Part shown: piece after piece, positions 43,994-53,249 of the stretch
Position numbering within the stretch: the first letter of the stretch is position 1
Layout of the letters: every line of letters begins with the position of its first letter
DNA from: JALSNL01 sp036479585
GTDB taxonomy: Bacteria; Bacteroidota; Ignavibacteria; Ignavibacteriales; Melioribacteraceae
Assembly: GCA_965224785.1 (NCBI GenBank)
Contig: OZ245062.1
Coordinates: forward strand, 496,001 to 560,000
Reading direction: 5' to 3'
DNA: 64,000 bases
Program-made: the position numbers and the translations under genes
Notes under the pieces: generated by a model
What the model saw: the letters and a program-made list of their open reading frames with translations, nothing else
Databases searched by the model: none
What the model was told of the DNA's origin: nothing

Positions 43994-44406
43994 TGATTAG
44001 AAAAAAGATACATTACTTGCTACCTATACTGATAGCTATATTAATATTTATTTCAAATTTTTTAAATACTCGACTTTTTGGTTCAGAGATTGTTAATTTT
44101 GCGGTTTGGTTTATTTTGTCTTTGTTTATTTTCGCTGCCGGTTGGATAAATAATTTAGCATTCGGTTGGGAAAAAGGTGGGAAAATTGTTGTTGCAGTAA
44201 TAGTTGCAACTGCTATTATTAGTGTTATGTTTATTTCATTTTTTAGTGACTATTTTCATACAGAAAATTTACTTTTTGAAAATTTGATCCTTTATTCTTC
44301 AAGAAATATTTTATTGGGAACAATGGCAATTTTTGGAATGAGTGTATGCGAACTATTAATAGTTCAGCGAGAAAATGAATCAATTAAAAATAAGAATTTA
44401 GAATAG
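43993..44406 (+). CDS. Small multi-spanning membrane protein, 137 residues
   Basis: An unrecognised membrane protein with four hydrophobic segments, for example YLLPILIAILIFISNFL and IVVAVIVATAIISVMFISFF. I took the start as the ATG overlapping the punA stop (TAATG). A longer frame reaches back into punA, but its extra residues are just an out-of-frame reading of that gene. The end (ERENESIKNKNLE) is charged and cytoplasmic. Its coupling to punA may be only positional. No family name can be given. Confidence 0.7.
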   Translation: MIRKKIHYLLPILIAILIFISNFLNTRLFGSEIVNFAVWFILSLFIFAAGWINNLAFGWEKGGKIVVAVIVATAIISVMFISFFSDYFHTENLLFENLILYSSRNILLGTMAIFGMSVCELLIVQRENESIKNKNLE

Positions 44407-44420
44407 TTAAAGTCTTTGTT

Positions 44421-44460
44421 TGTCATTCCCGAATGTTCCTATCGGGAATCCAGTAGTCAT
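44421..44460. repeat. Short GTCATTCCCGA hairpin repeat
   Basis: TGTCATTCCCGAATG...TCGGGAATCCAGTAGTCAT: the arms ATTCCCGA and TCGGGAAT pair exactly around an eight-base loop. It is a short member of the dispersed GTCAT family and starts the gene-free stretch 44407-44756. Confidence 0.65.
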
Positions 44461-44509
44461 TTTTTCACGAGAAAATAGCTATATCTTAAAAATCGAGTGT
44501 ATTGTATCT

Positions 44510-44650
44510 TGACTAACTCCGTCTTTTAGGACGGAGAGTAAAGTATAACCTTACTGAAGGGCTTTAGCCCATAATGTGACTATTTGGTTGGGCTAAAGCT
44601 CGTTTTATCTTTGGCTTCTTAGTCCACGTCCTGAAGGACGTGGTTAGTCA
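44510..44650. repeat. Compound palindromic (REP/BIME-like) element, 141 bp
   Basis: Outer inverted ends TGACTAAC (44510-44517) and GTTAGTCA (44643-44650) enclose four palindromes: CTCCGTC...GACGGAG (44517-44536), GGGCTTTAGCCC (44559-44570), GGGCTAAAGCTC (44590-44601) and CCACGTCCTGAAGGACGTGG (44624-44643). The layout is like REP clusters mobilised by TnpA-REP (RAYT) transposases. No such transposase gene is in the window. Apart from this and the repeat at 44421, the 350-base gap before ileS holds nothing obvious. Confidence 0.8.
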
Positions 44651-44756
44651 GATAATTTTAAGAAAAATGAACTGCTGAAAATCTCAAAGGTTTAATATTT
44701 AATAGTATAAAGTTAGAGTAATTAAAATTTTACAACATAAAAACTATCGTATTTAA

Positions 44757-47700
44757 ATGAGCAAAAAATTCAAACAATATTCCGAACGAGTTAATTATCC
44801 AAAAATAGAAGAAGAAATTCTTAAGTTTTGGAAAGAAGAAAATATTTTTCAAAAAAGTATTGAGCAGCACGAAGATAATAAACCGTTCACTTTTTATGAA
44901 GGTCCACCAACTGCAAACGGTAAACCAGGCTTGCATCACGTAATGGCAAGGACTTTGAAAGATTTAGTTTGTCGTTATAAAACTATGCAAGGTTATCAAG
45001 TTGGTAGAAGAGGAGGCTGGGATACTCACGGACTTCCAGTAGAAATTGAAGTTGAAAAACAACTTGGCATTAAAAGTAAAAGTGAAATTCCAGAATTTGG
45101 AGTTGCAAATTATAATGCAGCCTGTCTAAAATCTGTTTTCACTTATAAAGATTTGTGGGAGAAGATGACTGATAGAATGGGCTATTGGTTAAATATGGAT
45201 GAAGCATACGTAACTTGTACAAACAATTATATTGAATCAGTTTGGTGGGCTTTAAAAACTCTTTTTGATAAAGGACTAATTTACAAAGATTATAAGATTG
45301 TTCCTCAATGTCCACGTTCGGAAACAGTTCTTTCTTCACACGAACTTGCTTTAGGTTATAAGGATACGAAAGATCCATCAGTATATGTTTTGATGAAATT
45401 AAAAGATTCCGATTTAACAAAAGATGGTGATACATTTTTTCTCGTTTGGACAACAACACCTTGGACACTTGTTTCCAATGTTGCACTCGCTGTTGGCGAA
45501 GAGATTGATTATGTAAAAGTAAAAACAGATGACAAACTAATTATACTTGCAAAAGCCAGACTTGAAGTTTTAAAAGGTGATTATGAAATTGTTGAAGAAT
45601 ATAAAGGTGCAGAATTAGTAGGACAAGACTACGAACAGATGTTTGACTATTTAACCGTTGACAAAAAAGGATTCTATGTTATTGAAGCTGATTTTGTAAG
45701 TACCGGAGATGGTTCAGGCATTGTTCATTTAGCTCCGGCGTTTGGTGCTGATGATTATGAAATGTCAAAAAAACATAACCTTCCATTTCTTCAACCTGTT
45801 ACACGAGGTGGATTATTTACAAAAGAAATTACAGACTTTGAAGGTGTCTTTGTAAAAGATGCTGACCAAGATTTAATTTATATGATGAAACAAAAAGGTC
45901 AGCTTTATCGAAAAGAAACCATCACTCACTCTTACCCTTTCAGCTGGAGGTTTGATGATGTGCCGGTTATTTATTATGCACGTGATTCTTGGTTCATTAA
46001 AACTACTTCCGTAAAAGATAAAATGATTGAGCTGAACAAAACAATAAATTGGCATCCACCGGAAGTTGGTGCTGGTAGATTTGGAAACTGGCTTGAAGAC
46101 AATAAAGATTGGGCAATTTCCCGTGATAGATTTTGGGCAAGTCCACTTCCAATTTGGGTTACGGAAGATGGCAAAGATATGTTTGCTATTGGAAGTATTG
46201 AAGAATTAAAGTCTGGCTATGTTTTAAGAGATGACAAAAAGATTAAAGTTTCTGATCTTGATGAATCTGAAATTGATTTACACAAACCTTTTGTTGATGA
46301 TGTGTTTTTCGAAAAAGATGGGAAAACATTCAGGCGAACCCCTGAACTCATTGACGTTTGGTTCGATTCGGGTGCAATGCCTTTTGCACAACTTCATTAT
46401 CCGTTTGAAAATAAAGAACTATTTGAAAAGAATTTTCCTGCAGATTTTATTTCTGAAGGCATTGATCAAACACGAGGTTGGTTCTATACTATGCACGCCA
46501 TTTCAACAATGTTGTTTGATAATGTTGCGTATAAAAATCTAATTGTAAACGAGTTGATACTAGACAAAAAAGGTATGAAAATGTCTAAGTCAAAAGGCAA
46601 CGCTGCAGATCCGTTTGCATTGTTTGATAAGTACGGAGCAGATGCAACTCGTTGGTATTTACTTACTGGAAGTCCTCCTTGGCGTACTACTTTATTTGAT
46701 GAAGAAGGGATACAAGAAGTTCAACGTAAATTTTTTGGCACACTTGCAAATACATATTCATTCTTCGCTCTCTATGCTAATATTGATAATGTAAGCATTA
46801 TGGATGAAGAAATTCCGTATGAAGAAAGAAGTGAAATTGATAGATGGATAATTGCAAAGTTATCTTCCGTAGTTAAAGAGTATGAAACTTTAATGGATAA
46901 TTACGATGTAACAAAAGCAGCTCGCTTAGTCTCAAGCTTTACAATTGATGAATTATCTAACTGGTATGTAAGACGTTCACGAAGAGTATTTTGGAAATCG
47001 GATATTAATAAATCTAAACTTGCAGCTTATCAAACTCTTTATGAGTGCTTAGTAACAGTTACAAAATTAGCTTCTCCATTTGCTCCTTTTATTAGTGAAG
47101 AATTATTTCGAAATCTTAACGAAGTAACGGGAAACCAAAATGTCGAATCAGTTCATTTATCAAGTTTTCCTAAAGCAACTTATGAGAATACTGTGCTGGA
47201 AGAAAAAATGGATATTGCACAAAGAGTTGTATATCTAACACGTGCAATGCGAGCAAAATCTAATTTAAAAGTTAGACAACCTTTAAGCAAAATAATGATT
47301 GCAATCGATCCAAAGAAAAGAGAAGCTGTTGCAAGTATAAAAGATGTAATACTAGAAGAAGTAAATATAAAAGAATTGATTGTGCTGGAAGATGATTCTT
47401 CAATAGTTAGTAAATCTGCAAAAGCAAATTTTAAAACATTAGGACCTAAACATGGTAAACTAATGAAACAGCTTGCTGCAAGGATTAAAGATTTCACAAA
47501 AGAAGAAATTTTTGAATTTGAAATAAAAAGTAAAATAGAAGTTGAAATAGATGGAAATAATATTATATTAGTCCCTGAAGATGTGGAAATTATTAATACA
47601 GAAATAGAAGGCTGGGTAGTTGAAACCGAAGCTGGAATTACGGTTGCAATTGATAGCGAGTTGAATGAAGATTTAATTGGCGAAGGATATGCAAGAGAAT

Positions 47701-47936
47701 TTGTCAATCGCATTCAAAATATGCGAAAAAATTTCGAGTTTGATATTACAGATAGAATAAATGTTAGTTTCAAAACAGAAGAAAAACTTAAACAATACAT
47801 AAACAAATTCAATAATTATATTACAAACGAAATATTGGCTGAAACTTTAAAAATGGCTGATGCGACTAGCGGATTTAATGAAGAGTTTGAGATTGGAGAT
47901 TATAAATGTCTTATAACCATTTCCAAGGTTATATAG
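44757..47936 (+). CDS. ileS: Isoleucyl-tRNA synthetase
   Basis: A 1059-residue class I synthetase that charges tRNA-Ile. The HIGH-type motif is GLHH (58-61, within PPTANGKPGLHHVMA), and the KMSKS motif is complete (608-612, GMKMSKSKGNAADPF). The editing domain sits between them (about 200-400, with VWTTTPWTLVSNVALAVG and DGSGIVHLAPAFGADDYE). The anticodon-binding domain begins near 690. Length and motif style match the longer, eukaryote-like IleS2 group, common in Bacteroidota and often less sensitive to mupirocin. It leads an operon-like row with the dksA-like gene, lspA and rluD. Confidence 0.97.
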   Translation: MSKKFKQYSERVNYPKIEEEILKFWKEENIFQKSIEQHEDNKPFTFYEGPPTANGKPGLHHVMARTLKDLVCRYKTMQGYQVGRRGGWDTHGLPVEIEVEKQLGIKSKSEIPEFGVANYNAACLKSVFTYKDLWEKMTDRMGYWLNMDEAYVTCTNNYIESVWWALKTLFDKGLIYKDYKIVPQCPRSETVLSSHELALGYKDTKDPSVYVLMKLKDSDLTKDGDTFFLVWTTTPWTLVSNVALAVGEEIDYVKVKTDDKLIILAKARLEVLKGDYEIVEEYKGAELVGQDYEQMFDYLTVDKKGFYVIEADFVSTGDGSGIVHLAPAFGADDYEMSKKHNLPFLQPVTRGGLFTKEITDFEGVFVKDADQDLIYMMKQKGQLYRKETITHSYPFSWRFDDVPVIYYARDSWFIKTTSVKDKMIELNKTINWHPPEVGAGRFGNWLEDNKDWAISRDRFWASPLPIWVTEDGKDMFAIGSIEELKSGYVLRDDKKIKVSDLDESEIDLHKPFVDDVFFEKDGKTFRRTPELIDVWFDSGAMPFAQLHYPFENKELFEKNFPADFISEGIDQTRGWFYTMHAISTMLFDNVAYKNLIVNELILDKKGMKMSKSKGNAADPFALFDKYGADATRWYLLTGSPPWRTTLFDEEGIQEVQRKFFGTLANTYSFFALYANIDNVSIMDEEIPYEERSEIDRWIIAKLSSVVKEYETLMDNYDVTKAARLVSSFTIDELSNWYVRRSRRVFWKSDINKSKLAAYQTLYECLVTVTKLASPFAPFISEELFRNLNEVTGNQNVESVHLSSFPKATYENTVLEEKMDIAQRVVYLTRAMRAKSNLKVRQPLSKIMIAIDPKKREAVASIKDVILEEVNIKELIVLEDDSSIVSKSAKANFKTLGPKHGKLMKQLAARIKDFTKEEIFEFEIKSKIEVEIDGNNIILVPEDVEIINTEIEGWVVETEAGITVAIDSELNEDLIGEGYAREFVNRIQNMRKNFEFDITDRINVSFKTEEKLKQYINKFNNYITNEILAETLKMADATSGFNEEFEIGDYKCLITISKVI

Positions 47937-47954
47937 AACAAGGAGAAACCAGTT

Positions 47955-48668
47955 ATGGTGAAAATAATTAAAAAGAAAACAAAATCGGGTGCAAAAAAAA
48001 CTGTAGCCAAAAAAGTTGAAAAAAAAGTTACAGCGAGTAAGTCTAAGAGTAGTAAGGCTGCTAGCAAAAAAACAATAACAAAAAAAGCATCAGTTAAAAA
48101 AACTAGTACACCTAAAAAAGTTACTGCTGCTAAAAAAGTGACAACCGTTAAGAAAAGTAAAGTAACACCTAAGCCTCAAGAAACTGTTAAGAAAACTACT
48201 GTAACAAAAACGGGTAGAAAGGTTGAAACTATTTTCAAGAAGAAATTAATGAAGCCAAAAAAGATTAAAGGTTATGGTAAAAAAGATTTAAAAGAATTTA
48301 AAAAAATCATTAATGATAAAAGAGAAGAAATTGTTAAACAGTTGCAGAACCTAAAAGATCAAATGATGGATTCGAGTACGGGACAATATGTAAATGAAAA
48401 TTCTCCGTATTCGTTGCATATGGCGGAGCAGGGGACTGATGCACAAGAACGCGAAAAATTATATTTGTGGGCGCAAAGAGAAACAAAATTTTTAGGTTAT
48501 CTTGAAGATGCTATCTTGAGAATTGAGAATGGAAATTATGGAATGTGTATTGATAGTCTTACGCTAAGGGAAGGTGCACATTTAATTCCTAAAGAAAGAT
48601 TGAGAGCAGTTCCGCACACTCAACATTGCGTTGCTTGTAAAAATAAAAAACAAAAAGGTAAATTTTAA
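47955..48668 (+). CDS. DksA/TraR-like protein with histone-H1-like N-terminal tail
   Basis: A 237-residue protein. The first 110 residues are a lysine-, alanine-, threonine-rich tail (for example KKTVAKKVEKKVTASKSKSS), like bacterial histone-H1 proteins, and would bind nucleic acid. The rest is a DksA/TraR fold: a coiled coil (DLKEFKKIINDKREEIVKQL), then AEQGTDAQEREKLYLWAQRE and a zinc-finger-like end. Of the four usual zinc cysteines, three are present (Cys198, Cys225, Cys228); the second is Ser201, so zinc binding may be weak or use another residue. DksA proteins act on RNA polymerase; this one could link that to DNA binding. AAGGAG precedes the start. Confidence 0.82.
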   Translation: MVKIIKKKTKSGAKKTVAKKVEKKVTASKSKSSKAASKKTITKKASVKKTSTPKKVTAAKKVTTVKKSKVTPKPQETVKKTTVTKTGRKVETIFKKKLMKPKKIKGYGKKDLKEFKKIINDKREEIVKQLQNLKDQMMDSSTGQYVNENSPYSLHMAEQGTDAQEREKLYLWAQRETKFLGYLEDAILRIENGNYGMCIDSLTLREGAHLIPKERLRAVPHTQHCVACKNKKQKGKF

Positions 48669-48686
48669 CTATTTAGAAGTTTTATT

Positions 48687-49295
48687 TTGAGAATATTATT
48701 CGTTTCATTATTTGTAATTATTGCAGATCAAATTTCTAAATTATTGGTTAAAGGAATTTACATACCTGCTCTTAGTATTGATGTAAAAGGCTTTAGTTAT
48801 GGTGAAAGTATTACTATACTTGATCCCTACTTCAAATTTACATTTGTAGAAAATCCTGGAATGGCTTTTGGAATTCATGTAGATGGCTATTTCAAATTAT
48901 TCCTTTCTCTGTTTTCACTGATTGCAAGTATTGGTATTATAATTTATATCTATAAAAATCGTGAACAGAATATTTATTTTCGTACAGGCTTTGCACTTAT
49001 ACTGGGCGGTGCTTTTGGCAATATGATTGATAGATTCTTTTATGGAATTTTTTACGATTATGCTCCTTTACTTTATGGGAAGGTTGTCGATTTTATTCAC
49101 GTAGATGCTTTTGGATTTTCTATATTTGGTAAAACATTTAGTAGCTTCCCAATTTTTAATATTGCTGATTCTTCTGTTACAATTGGGGTTATAATTCTTA
49201 TCCTATTTCATAAAACTTTTGAAGAGAATGATAAAGAAGAACTGAAAAGTTCTGTTGAAGAAACTACCAGAAGTATTGGAACATCTACCGAGTAA
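48687..49295 (+). CDS. lspA: Lipoprotein signal peptidase (signal peptidase II)
   Basis: A 202-residue inner-membrane aspartic protease that cleaves prolipoproteins. The catalytic aspartates are Asp115 in GGAFGNMIDRFFYG and Asp161 in FPIFNIADSSVTIGV. VENPGMAFGI and VDFIHVD are further conserved segments. Four membrane spans are visible. An insertion around YGIFYDYAPLLYGK is often seen in this phylum. The start is TTG at 48687, 18 bases after the dksA-like stop. It is slightly longer than E. coli LspA because of a polar C-terminal tail (EENDKEELKSSVEETTRSIG). Confidence 0.95.
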   Translation: MRILFVSLFVIIADQISKLLVKGIYIPALSIDVKGFSYGESITILDPYFKFTFVENPGMAFGIHVDGYFKLFLSLFSLIASIGIIIYIYKNREQNIYFRTGFALILGGAFGNMIDRFFYGIFYDYAPLLYGKVVDFIHVDAFGFSIFGKTFSSFPIFNIADSSVTIGVIILILFHKTFEENDKEELKSSVEETTRSIGTSTE

Positions 49296-49340
49296 AAAAT
49301 AAAACCAGTAAACTGATTCTGATCATTTCTTATTTTCTAT

Positions 49341-49364
49341 AACCCACGACTTAAGTCGTGGGTT
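49341..49364. repeat. Perfect 24-base palindrome, REP-like
   Basis: The half-site AACCCACGACTT is followed by its exact reverse complement. It resembles the CCACG...CGTGG unit at 44624-44643. Placed between lspA and rluD and followed by AATTAT, it might weakly stop transcription, but its kinship suggests a mobile palindrome. Confidence 0.8.
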
Positions 49365-49391
49365 AATTATACCAATCCTAAATAATCTAGA

Positions 49392-50372
49392 ATGCCAATA
49401 ATAACAGAAAAAAAAATTGAAATAACCATTACCGAAGGACAAGGTAAAGAACGGATAGATAGTTATCTTGCTAATCATATCGAGTTTACATCTCGTTCAA
49501 AAATTCAAAAGCTTATTAAGGCTAAGTTAGTTTCAGTCAATGGTAGTATAGTGAAAGCCAATTATCAAATTGAACCTCTAAATGAAATAATTGTAACAAT
49601 TCCGGTTTCACCAAGACCTGACAAAGTAGAACCAGAAAATATTCCTTTAGATATTGTTTATGAAGATGACTATTTACTAATTGTAAACAAAGAAGCTGGA
49701 ATGGTAGTTCATCCTTCTTTGGGAAATTATTCGGGGACAATGGTTCACGCACTTCTTTATCATACACAAAATAATTTAAGTTTTGCAAATGGAGATATTA
49801 GACCCGGCATTATCCATAGAATTGATAAAGCTACAAGTGGATTACTTGTTGTAGCTAAAGATGAAATGGTTCACTCAGAAATTGCAAAACAATTTGCAGC
49901 ACGTACAACTGAACGTGAATATTGGGCTTTATGTTGGGGCAAGTTCAAAGAACCAAAAGGTGAAATAATTGGTAACATTGCAAGAAGTAATAAAGATAGA
50001 AAAATATTTTGTGTCTCAGCAACAGAAGGAAAAGAAGCGCATACTTTTTATGAAGTTATGGAAGAGTTTGAATTTCTTTCACTTATAAAATTAAAATTAA
50101 AAACTGGACGGACCCATCAAATAAGAGTTCACCTTGCCCATAAAAAAAGAAATATTTTTGGAGATCCAACCTACGGAGGTAGAAGAATAAATGCTGGGTT
50201 TGAACTTCCAAAAATTAAATCACGTGTTCATAATTTGTTGAAGTTGATGGATAGACAAGCCTTACACGCAAAGACGCTTGGCTTTGTTCATCCTATAACA
50301 AAAGAGAAAATGGTTTTTGATTCTGAATTACCTGAAGATTTTAAGAAGATACTTGATGAAATAAAACTATAG
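49392..50372 (+). CDS. rluD: RluD-type 23S rRNA pseudouridine synthase
   Basis: A 326-residue pseudouridine synthase of the RluA/RluD family. An S4 RNA-binding domain spans about residues 18-66 (ERIDSYLANHIEFTSRSKIQ). The catalytic domain follows, with DDYLLIVNKEAGMVVHPSLG and the catalytic Asp145 in IHRIDKATSGLLVVAKD. KTGRTHQIRVHLAHKKRNIF, GDPTYGG and RQALHAKTLGFVHP complete the family set. It ends the ileS-lspA row. RluD usually modifies helix 69 of 23S rRNA; the exact sites here are inferred. Confidence 0.93.
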   Translation: MPIITEKKIEITITEGQGKERIDSYLANHIEFTSRSKIQKLIKAKLVSVNGSIVKANYQIEPLNEIIVTIPVSPRPDKVEPENIPLDIVYEDDYLLIVNKEAGMVVHPSLGNYSGTMVHALLYHTQNNLSFANGDIRPGIIHRIDKATSGLLVVAKDEMVHSEIAKQFAARTTEREYWALCWGKFKEPKGEIIGNIARSNKDRKIFCVSATEGKEAHTFYEVMEEFEFLSLIKLKLKTGRTHQIRVHLAHKKRNIFGDPTYGGRRINAGFELPKIKSRVHNLLKLMDRQALHAKTLGFVHPITKEKMVFDSELPEDFKKILDEIKL

Positions 50373-50433
50373 TGTATGAAAAATAAACTGCGGTCAAGGA
50401 TTCATTCGTATTTGTTAGCAAGTATTTGGAACA

Positions 50434-51402
50434 CTATTCTTTTATCATTTTAATACTACCTTCAAGCGGGATCTTAATTTTATATTTTTTGTTCTTTTTA
50501 TTCTCTAAATAACTTTTACGCAACCATGGATTATATAGTTTTAATATTTTGTAATTAATTCCTTTCTTTTTTGCATAGTCAGCTAAACTTTTAGCACTTC
50601 CTTTTAATGTTACTTCAGTAAATTCAAAAGGATCGTAAAGTTCATCTTGCTTAATATCAAAACCATATTTCTCTGAATTACTCATCATAACCTTAGCAGC
50701 AATTATGCGTGGAACATATCTAGATGTTTCTTCTCCGAGAACTAAGTTGTAATAATTTTTAGTTTTTTGTAAAACAAGTTGCTTCTTAATTCCAGTAATT
50801 CCCATATTGTATGAAGCGGCTGCTAGAGTCCAAGTTCCAAATTTATTTTTTGCTGCTAATAAATATTTACATGCTGCTTGTGTCGATTTTTCAACATTAT
50901 ATCTCTCATCAACTTCTTTATTAATCTCAAGCCCAAATTGCTTTCCTGCACTTTTAACAAATTGCCAAAAACCAACTGCATTTCTTGGAGATGTTAAGTT
51001 TCGTAAAGTACTTTCAGTTACACATAAGTATTTAAAATCATCTGGCACATTATTCTTTTTAAGGATTGGTTCAATAATAGGGAACCAACGGTTAGCACGT
51101 TTTAATGTAAGTACTGTTAACGAGTGCCAATAAGTATTAACAATAAATTCACGTTCTACTCTTTCATAAACTTCAAAATTATTTAGCGGAACTTTCTCAC
51201 CAAAAATCTCAATTTGATTTGGAACTTTAGGTGTAACAATTTTATAACCTTGTGGAAAGTTTGAAATATTATTTTGAGTGGATTGTGTTTGTAAAACATT
51301 TTCAGTACTAAAACTCTGCAACATCAATATTGGTAGGGCTATAACGACTATCAGTAAAATTAATGTAAATAAAATTCGTTTGATTGATTTGTTTTTTTTC
51401 AT
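50434..51402 (-). CDS. Membrane-anchored lytic transglycosylase (SLT, MltD-like)
   Basis: A 322-residue periplasmic enzyme that cleaves peptidoglycan. One N-terminal membrane anchor (KRILFTLILLIVVIALPILM) is followed by a linker and an SLT domain from about residue 80. The catalytic Glu is Glu130 in YLCVTESTLRNLTSPRNAVG, and FWQFVKSAGKQFGLEINKEV and AAASYNMGITGIKKQL are the other SLT motifs. The C-terminal part (VTLKGSAKSLADYAKKKGIN) looks like a single LysM-like unit. I chose the ATG at 51402, leaving out eight residues of a longer frame, so that basic residues precede the anchor. It is convergent with rluD. Confidence 0.87.
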   Translation of the reverse strand: MKKNKSIKRILFTLILLIVVIALPILMLQSFSTENVLQTQSTQNNISNFPQGYKIVTPKVPNQIEIFGEKVPLNNFEVYERVEREFIVNTYWHSLTVLTLKRANRWFPIIEPILKKNNVPDDFKYLCVTESTLRNLTSPRNAVGFWQFVKSAGKQFGLEINKEVDERYNVEKSTQAACKYLLAAKNKFGTWTLAAASYNMGITGIKKQLVLQKTKNYYNLVLGEETSRYVPRIIAAKVMMSNSEKYGFDIKQDELYDPFEFTEVTLKGSAKSLADYAKKKGINYKILKLYNPWLRKSYLENKKNKKYKIKIPLEGSIKMIKE

Positions 51403-51600
51403 ATAAAAACTTAATATTTTGAACACATTATTAAATAACTTAAAGACAAATATATATAAATGCTAAAAGAAAAAATGAAAGGTTAAAAAATAATAAACTT
51501 TCCAATTTTAATTACGATAGTGCAATTCAAAATAGTTTTACAATTTTTTATTTCAAGAAATACACGCCAGCCAAATGCGTTAGTAACTTTGATAAGAATA

Positions 51601-51628
51601 TTGACAAAATTAATAAGTTCTATATCTT
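51601..51628 (+). promoter_or_regulatory. Possible sigma-70-type promoter for the outer-membrane protein gene
   Basis: TTGACA (51601-51606) and TATCTT (51623-51628), with a 16-base spacer, lie about 55 bases before the start at 51683. The -35 is a perfect match. This is a guess from sequence alone. Confidence 0.4.
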
Positions 51629-51682
51629 TTACTAACACCAAAAAATAAAAACAAAATTTTACAACATACTTTGGAGGTAGGA

Positions 51683-52951
51683 ATGCTTAAAAGAATCATT
51701 ATGATTTTTTCATTATCTATAATTGGCTTTTCAATATTATCTGCACAAGAAGAAACTCAAACTAAAATTGATTATTCCAAGTCCGGTGGATTTGCAAGAC
51801 TTAAATCAATGGGGAACAATCCCTTTGTTTTAGATCCAACTAATGTTATGGTCAACCCAGCTCTTGGAAGTATATATAATAACATTCTCTTTGGAGATTT
51901 GGGAACTACAATTGCAAGTAACTTTGAGGCGGGTGGTATTGGTCAATTCTTTGCTGCAAATTTTAATATTAATGAAAACTTAACAGTCGGAGCTACTCTT
52001 TCTCGAAAAGATTTTAATGGATCTCTTTCTATATCCAATCTAGATCCTTTTGGTTTGGTAAGGGAAACCAACAATGCATTATCTAGTTTAGGATTGATTG
52101 AACTTGATAACAATTGGGCTTTTATGAGTTCTTATTCTTTGGGTAATCACTCATTTGGTTTTGGAGTGTCTTATGCTTCTTCAAGTGCAGAATCTAAGCC
52201 AGCAACAAGCGGTGGAACGGAAGGCAATGCAAGTCAACTAGGATTAAACATAGGATATTTTGGTAAAATTAATTCTCGACTTTCACTTGAGATTTCGGGT
52301 GTGCTTCTTAGTCCAAGTACAAGTTTTCAAAGACCTCAATCTTCAGAAACAAAATTCTCACAAAGTGTAATTAGTATAAGTGGTAGAGCATTTTATAAAA
52401 CTAATTCTAAATTTACACTTATACCATTTGGTCAAGTTTTTAAGACAAGTGGCAGTGGTGATTTAGGTGATGCTGATGGAATTACAAAAACTGATCTTCC
52501 TTCCAATTTAGCAGTTCAATTTGGTTTAGGCGTAAGTTATAAAAGTGGAGATTTCTTGTTTGTTGGTGGACCAAGTTTTGGATACTTACAAGAAAAAACT
52601 CCAGCAGTTGCTGGTGTGGCACCAGTCCTAACAAAAACAACAAGTTCCTTTCCGGTGTGGAACGTTGGGGCTGAATGGGAGATGATAAAATGGTTAACTG
52701 CAAGACTTGGATATAGCGGCAGAACTAGTACAGTATCTACAGAAACAGTTGCTTCACCAACAAACACAAACGAAAATATAACGACAACTTTCGATCCAAT
52801 AAATGGAGGAATTACTTTAGGAGTTGGATTTAAGTTTACTGGTTTTTATTTAGATGCAACAGTTAATGAAGATATACTTAGACAAGGATTAAACAATCTT
52901 GGAGGTGGAGGCGCAACATTTGCTTATGTAAGTGCGGGATATATTTTCTAA
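51683..52951 (+). CDS. PorV/FadL-like outer-membrane beta-barrel protein
   Basis: A 422-residue exported barrel. The signal peptide is MLKRIIMIFSLSIIGFSILS, then AQ. GGFARLKSMGNNPFVLDPTN and MVNPALGSIYNN resemble the start of PorV/PorQ-type or FadL-type proteins (DUF3308/UPF0164-like), which in this phylum serve type IX secretion or transport. Glycine/serine-rich strands fill the rest, ending in FAYVSAGYIF with the terminal aromatic needed for barrel assembly. The start at the ATG is supported by GGAGGT at 51673-51678. A strong terminator follows. A role in type IX secretion is a possibility, not shown. Confidence 0.75.
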   Translation: MLKRIIMIFSLSIIGFSILSAQEETQTKIDYSKSGGFARLKSMGNNPFVLDPTNVMVNPALGSIYNNILFGDLGTTIASNFEAGGIGQFFAANFNINENLTVGATLSRKDFNGSLSISNLDPFGLVRETNNALSSLGLIELDNNWAFMSSYSLGNHSFGFGVSYASSSAESKPATSGGTEGNASQLGLNIGYFGKINSRLSLEISGVLLSPSTSFQRPQSSETKFSQSVISISGRAFYKTNSKFTLIPFGQVFKTSGSGDLGDADGITKTDLPSNLAVQFGLGVSYKSGDFLFVGGPSFGYLQEKTPAVAGVAPVLTKTTSSFPVWNVGAEWEMIKWLTARLGYSGRTSTVSTETVASPTNTNENITTTFDPINGGITLGVGFKFTGFYLDATVNEDILRQGLNNLGGGGATFAYVSAGYIF

Positions 52952-52976
52952 AAAGATGAATAATAATTTTATCAAA

Positions 52977-53014
52977 ATGCCGGACTATTTCAATAATAGT
53001 CCGGCATTTTTTTT
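52977..53014 (+). terminator. Strong Rho-independent terminator
   Basis: A perfect 13-base stem ATGCCGGACTATT / AATAGTCCGGCAT (52977-52989 and 52995-53007) with a five-base loop runs straight into eight Ts. It ends transcription of the outer-membrane protein gene. Confidence 0.93.
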
Positions 53015-53249
53015 GAACATTACTATCCTGGAATTAGATTTAACCTTAGGAACATTTAGTGATTTAGTCCTCAAAAACTTAATCAATTAGAGCAAACAAG
53101 TAATTCTTACAGGTAAATAATATTGATTTTTAAGAATTCCTTTTTGAATTAAGTTAGTTTATCCACTTTTAGCTATGTATTAACAATGGCATTATAATTG
53201 GAAGTTAATTTAAACCAGCCTATAAGACACAAACAATTTCGAGGGAAAC

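Noticed and set aside
47180..47713. Long reverse-strand open frame (177 codons) within ileS
   Set aside because: Serine/isoleucine-rich shadow of the synthetase frame, with no recognisable motif.
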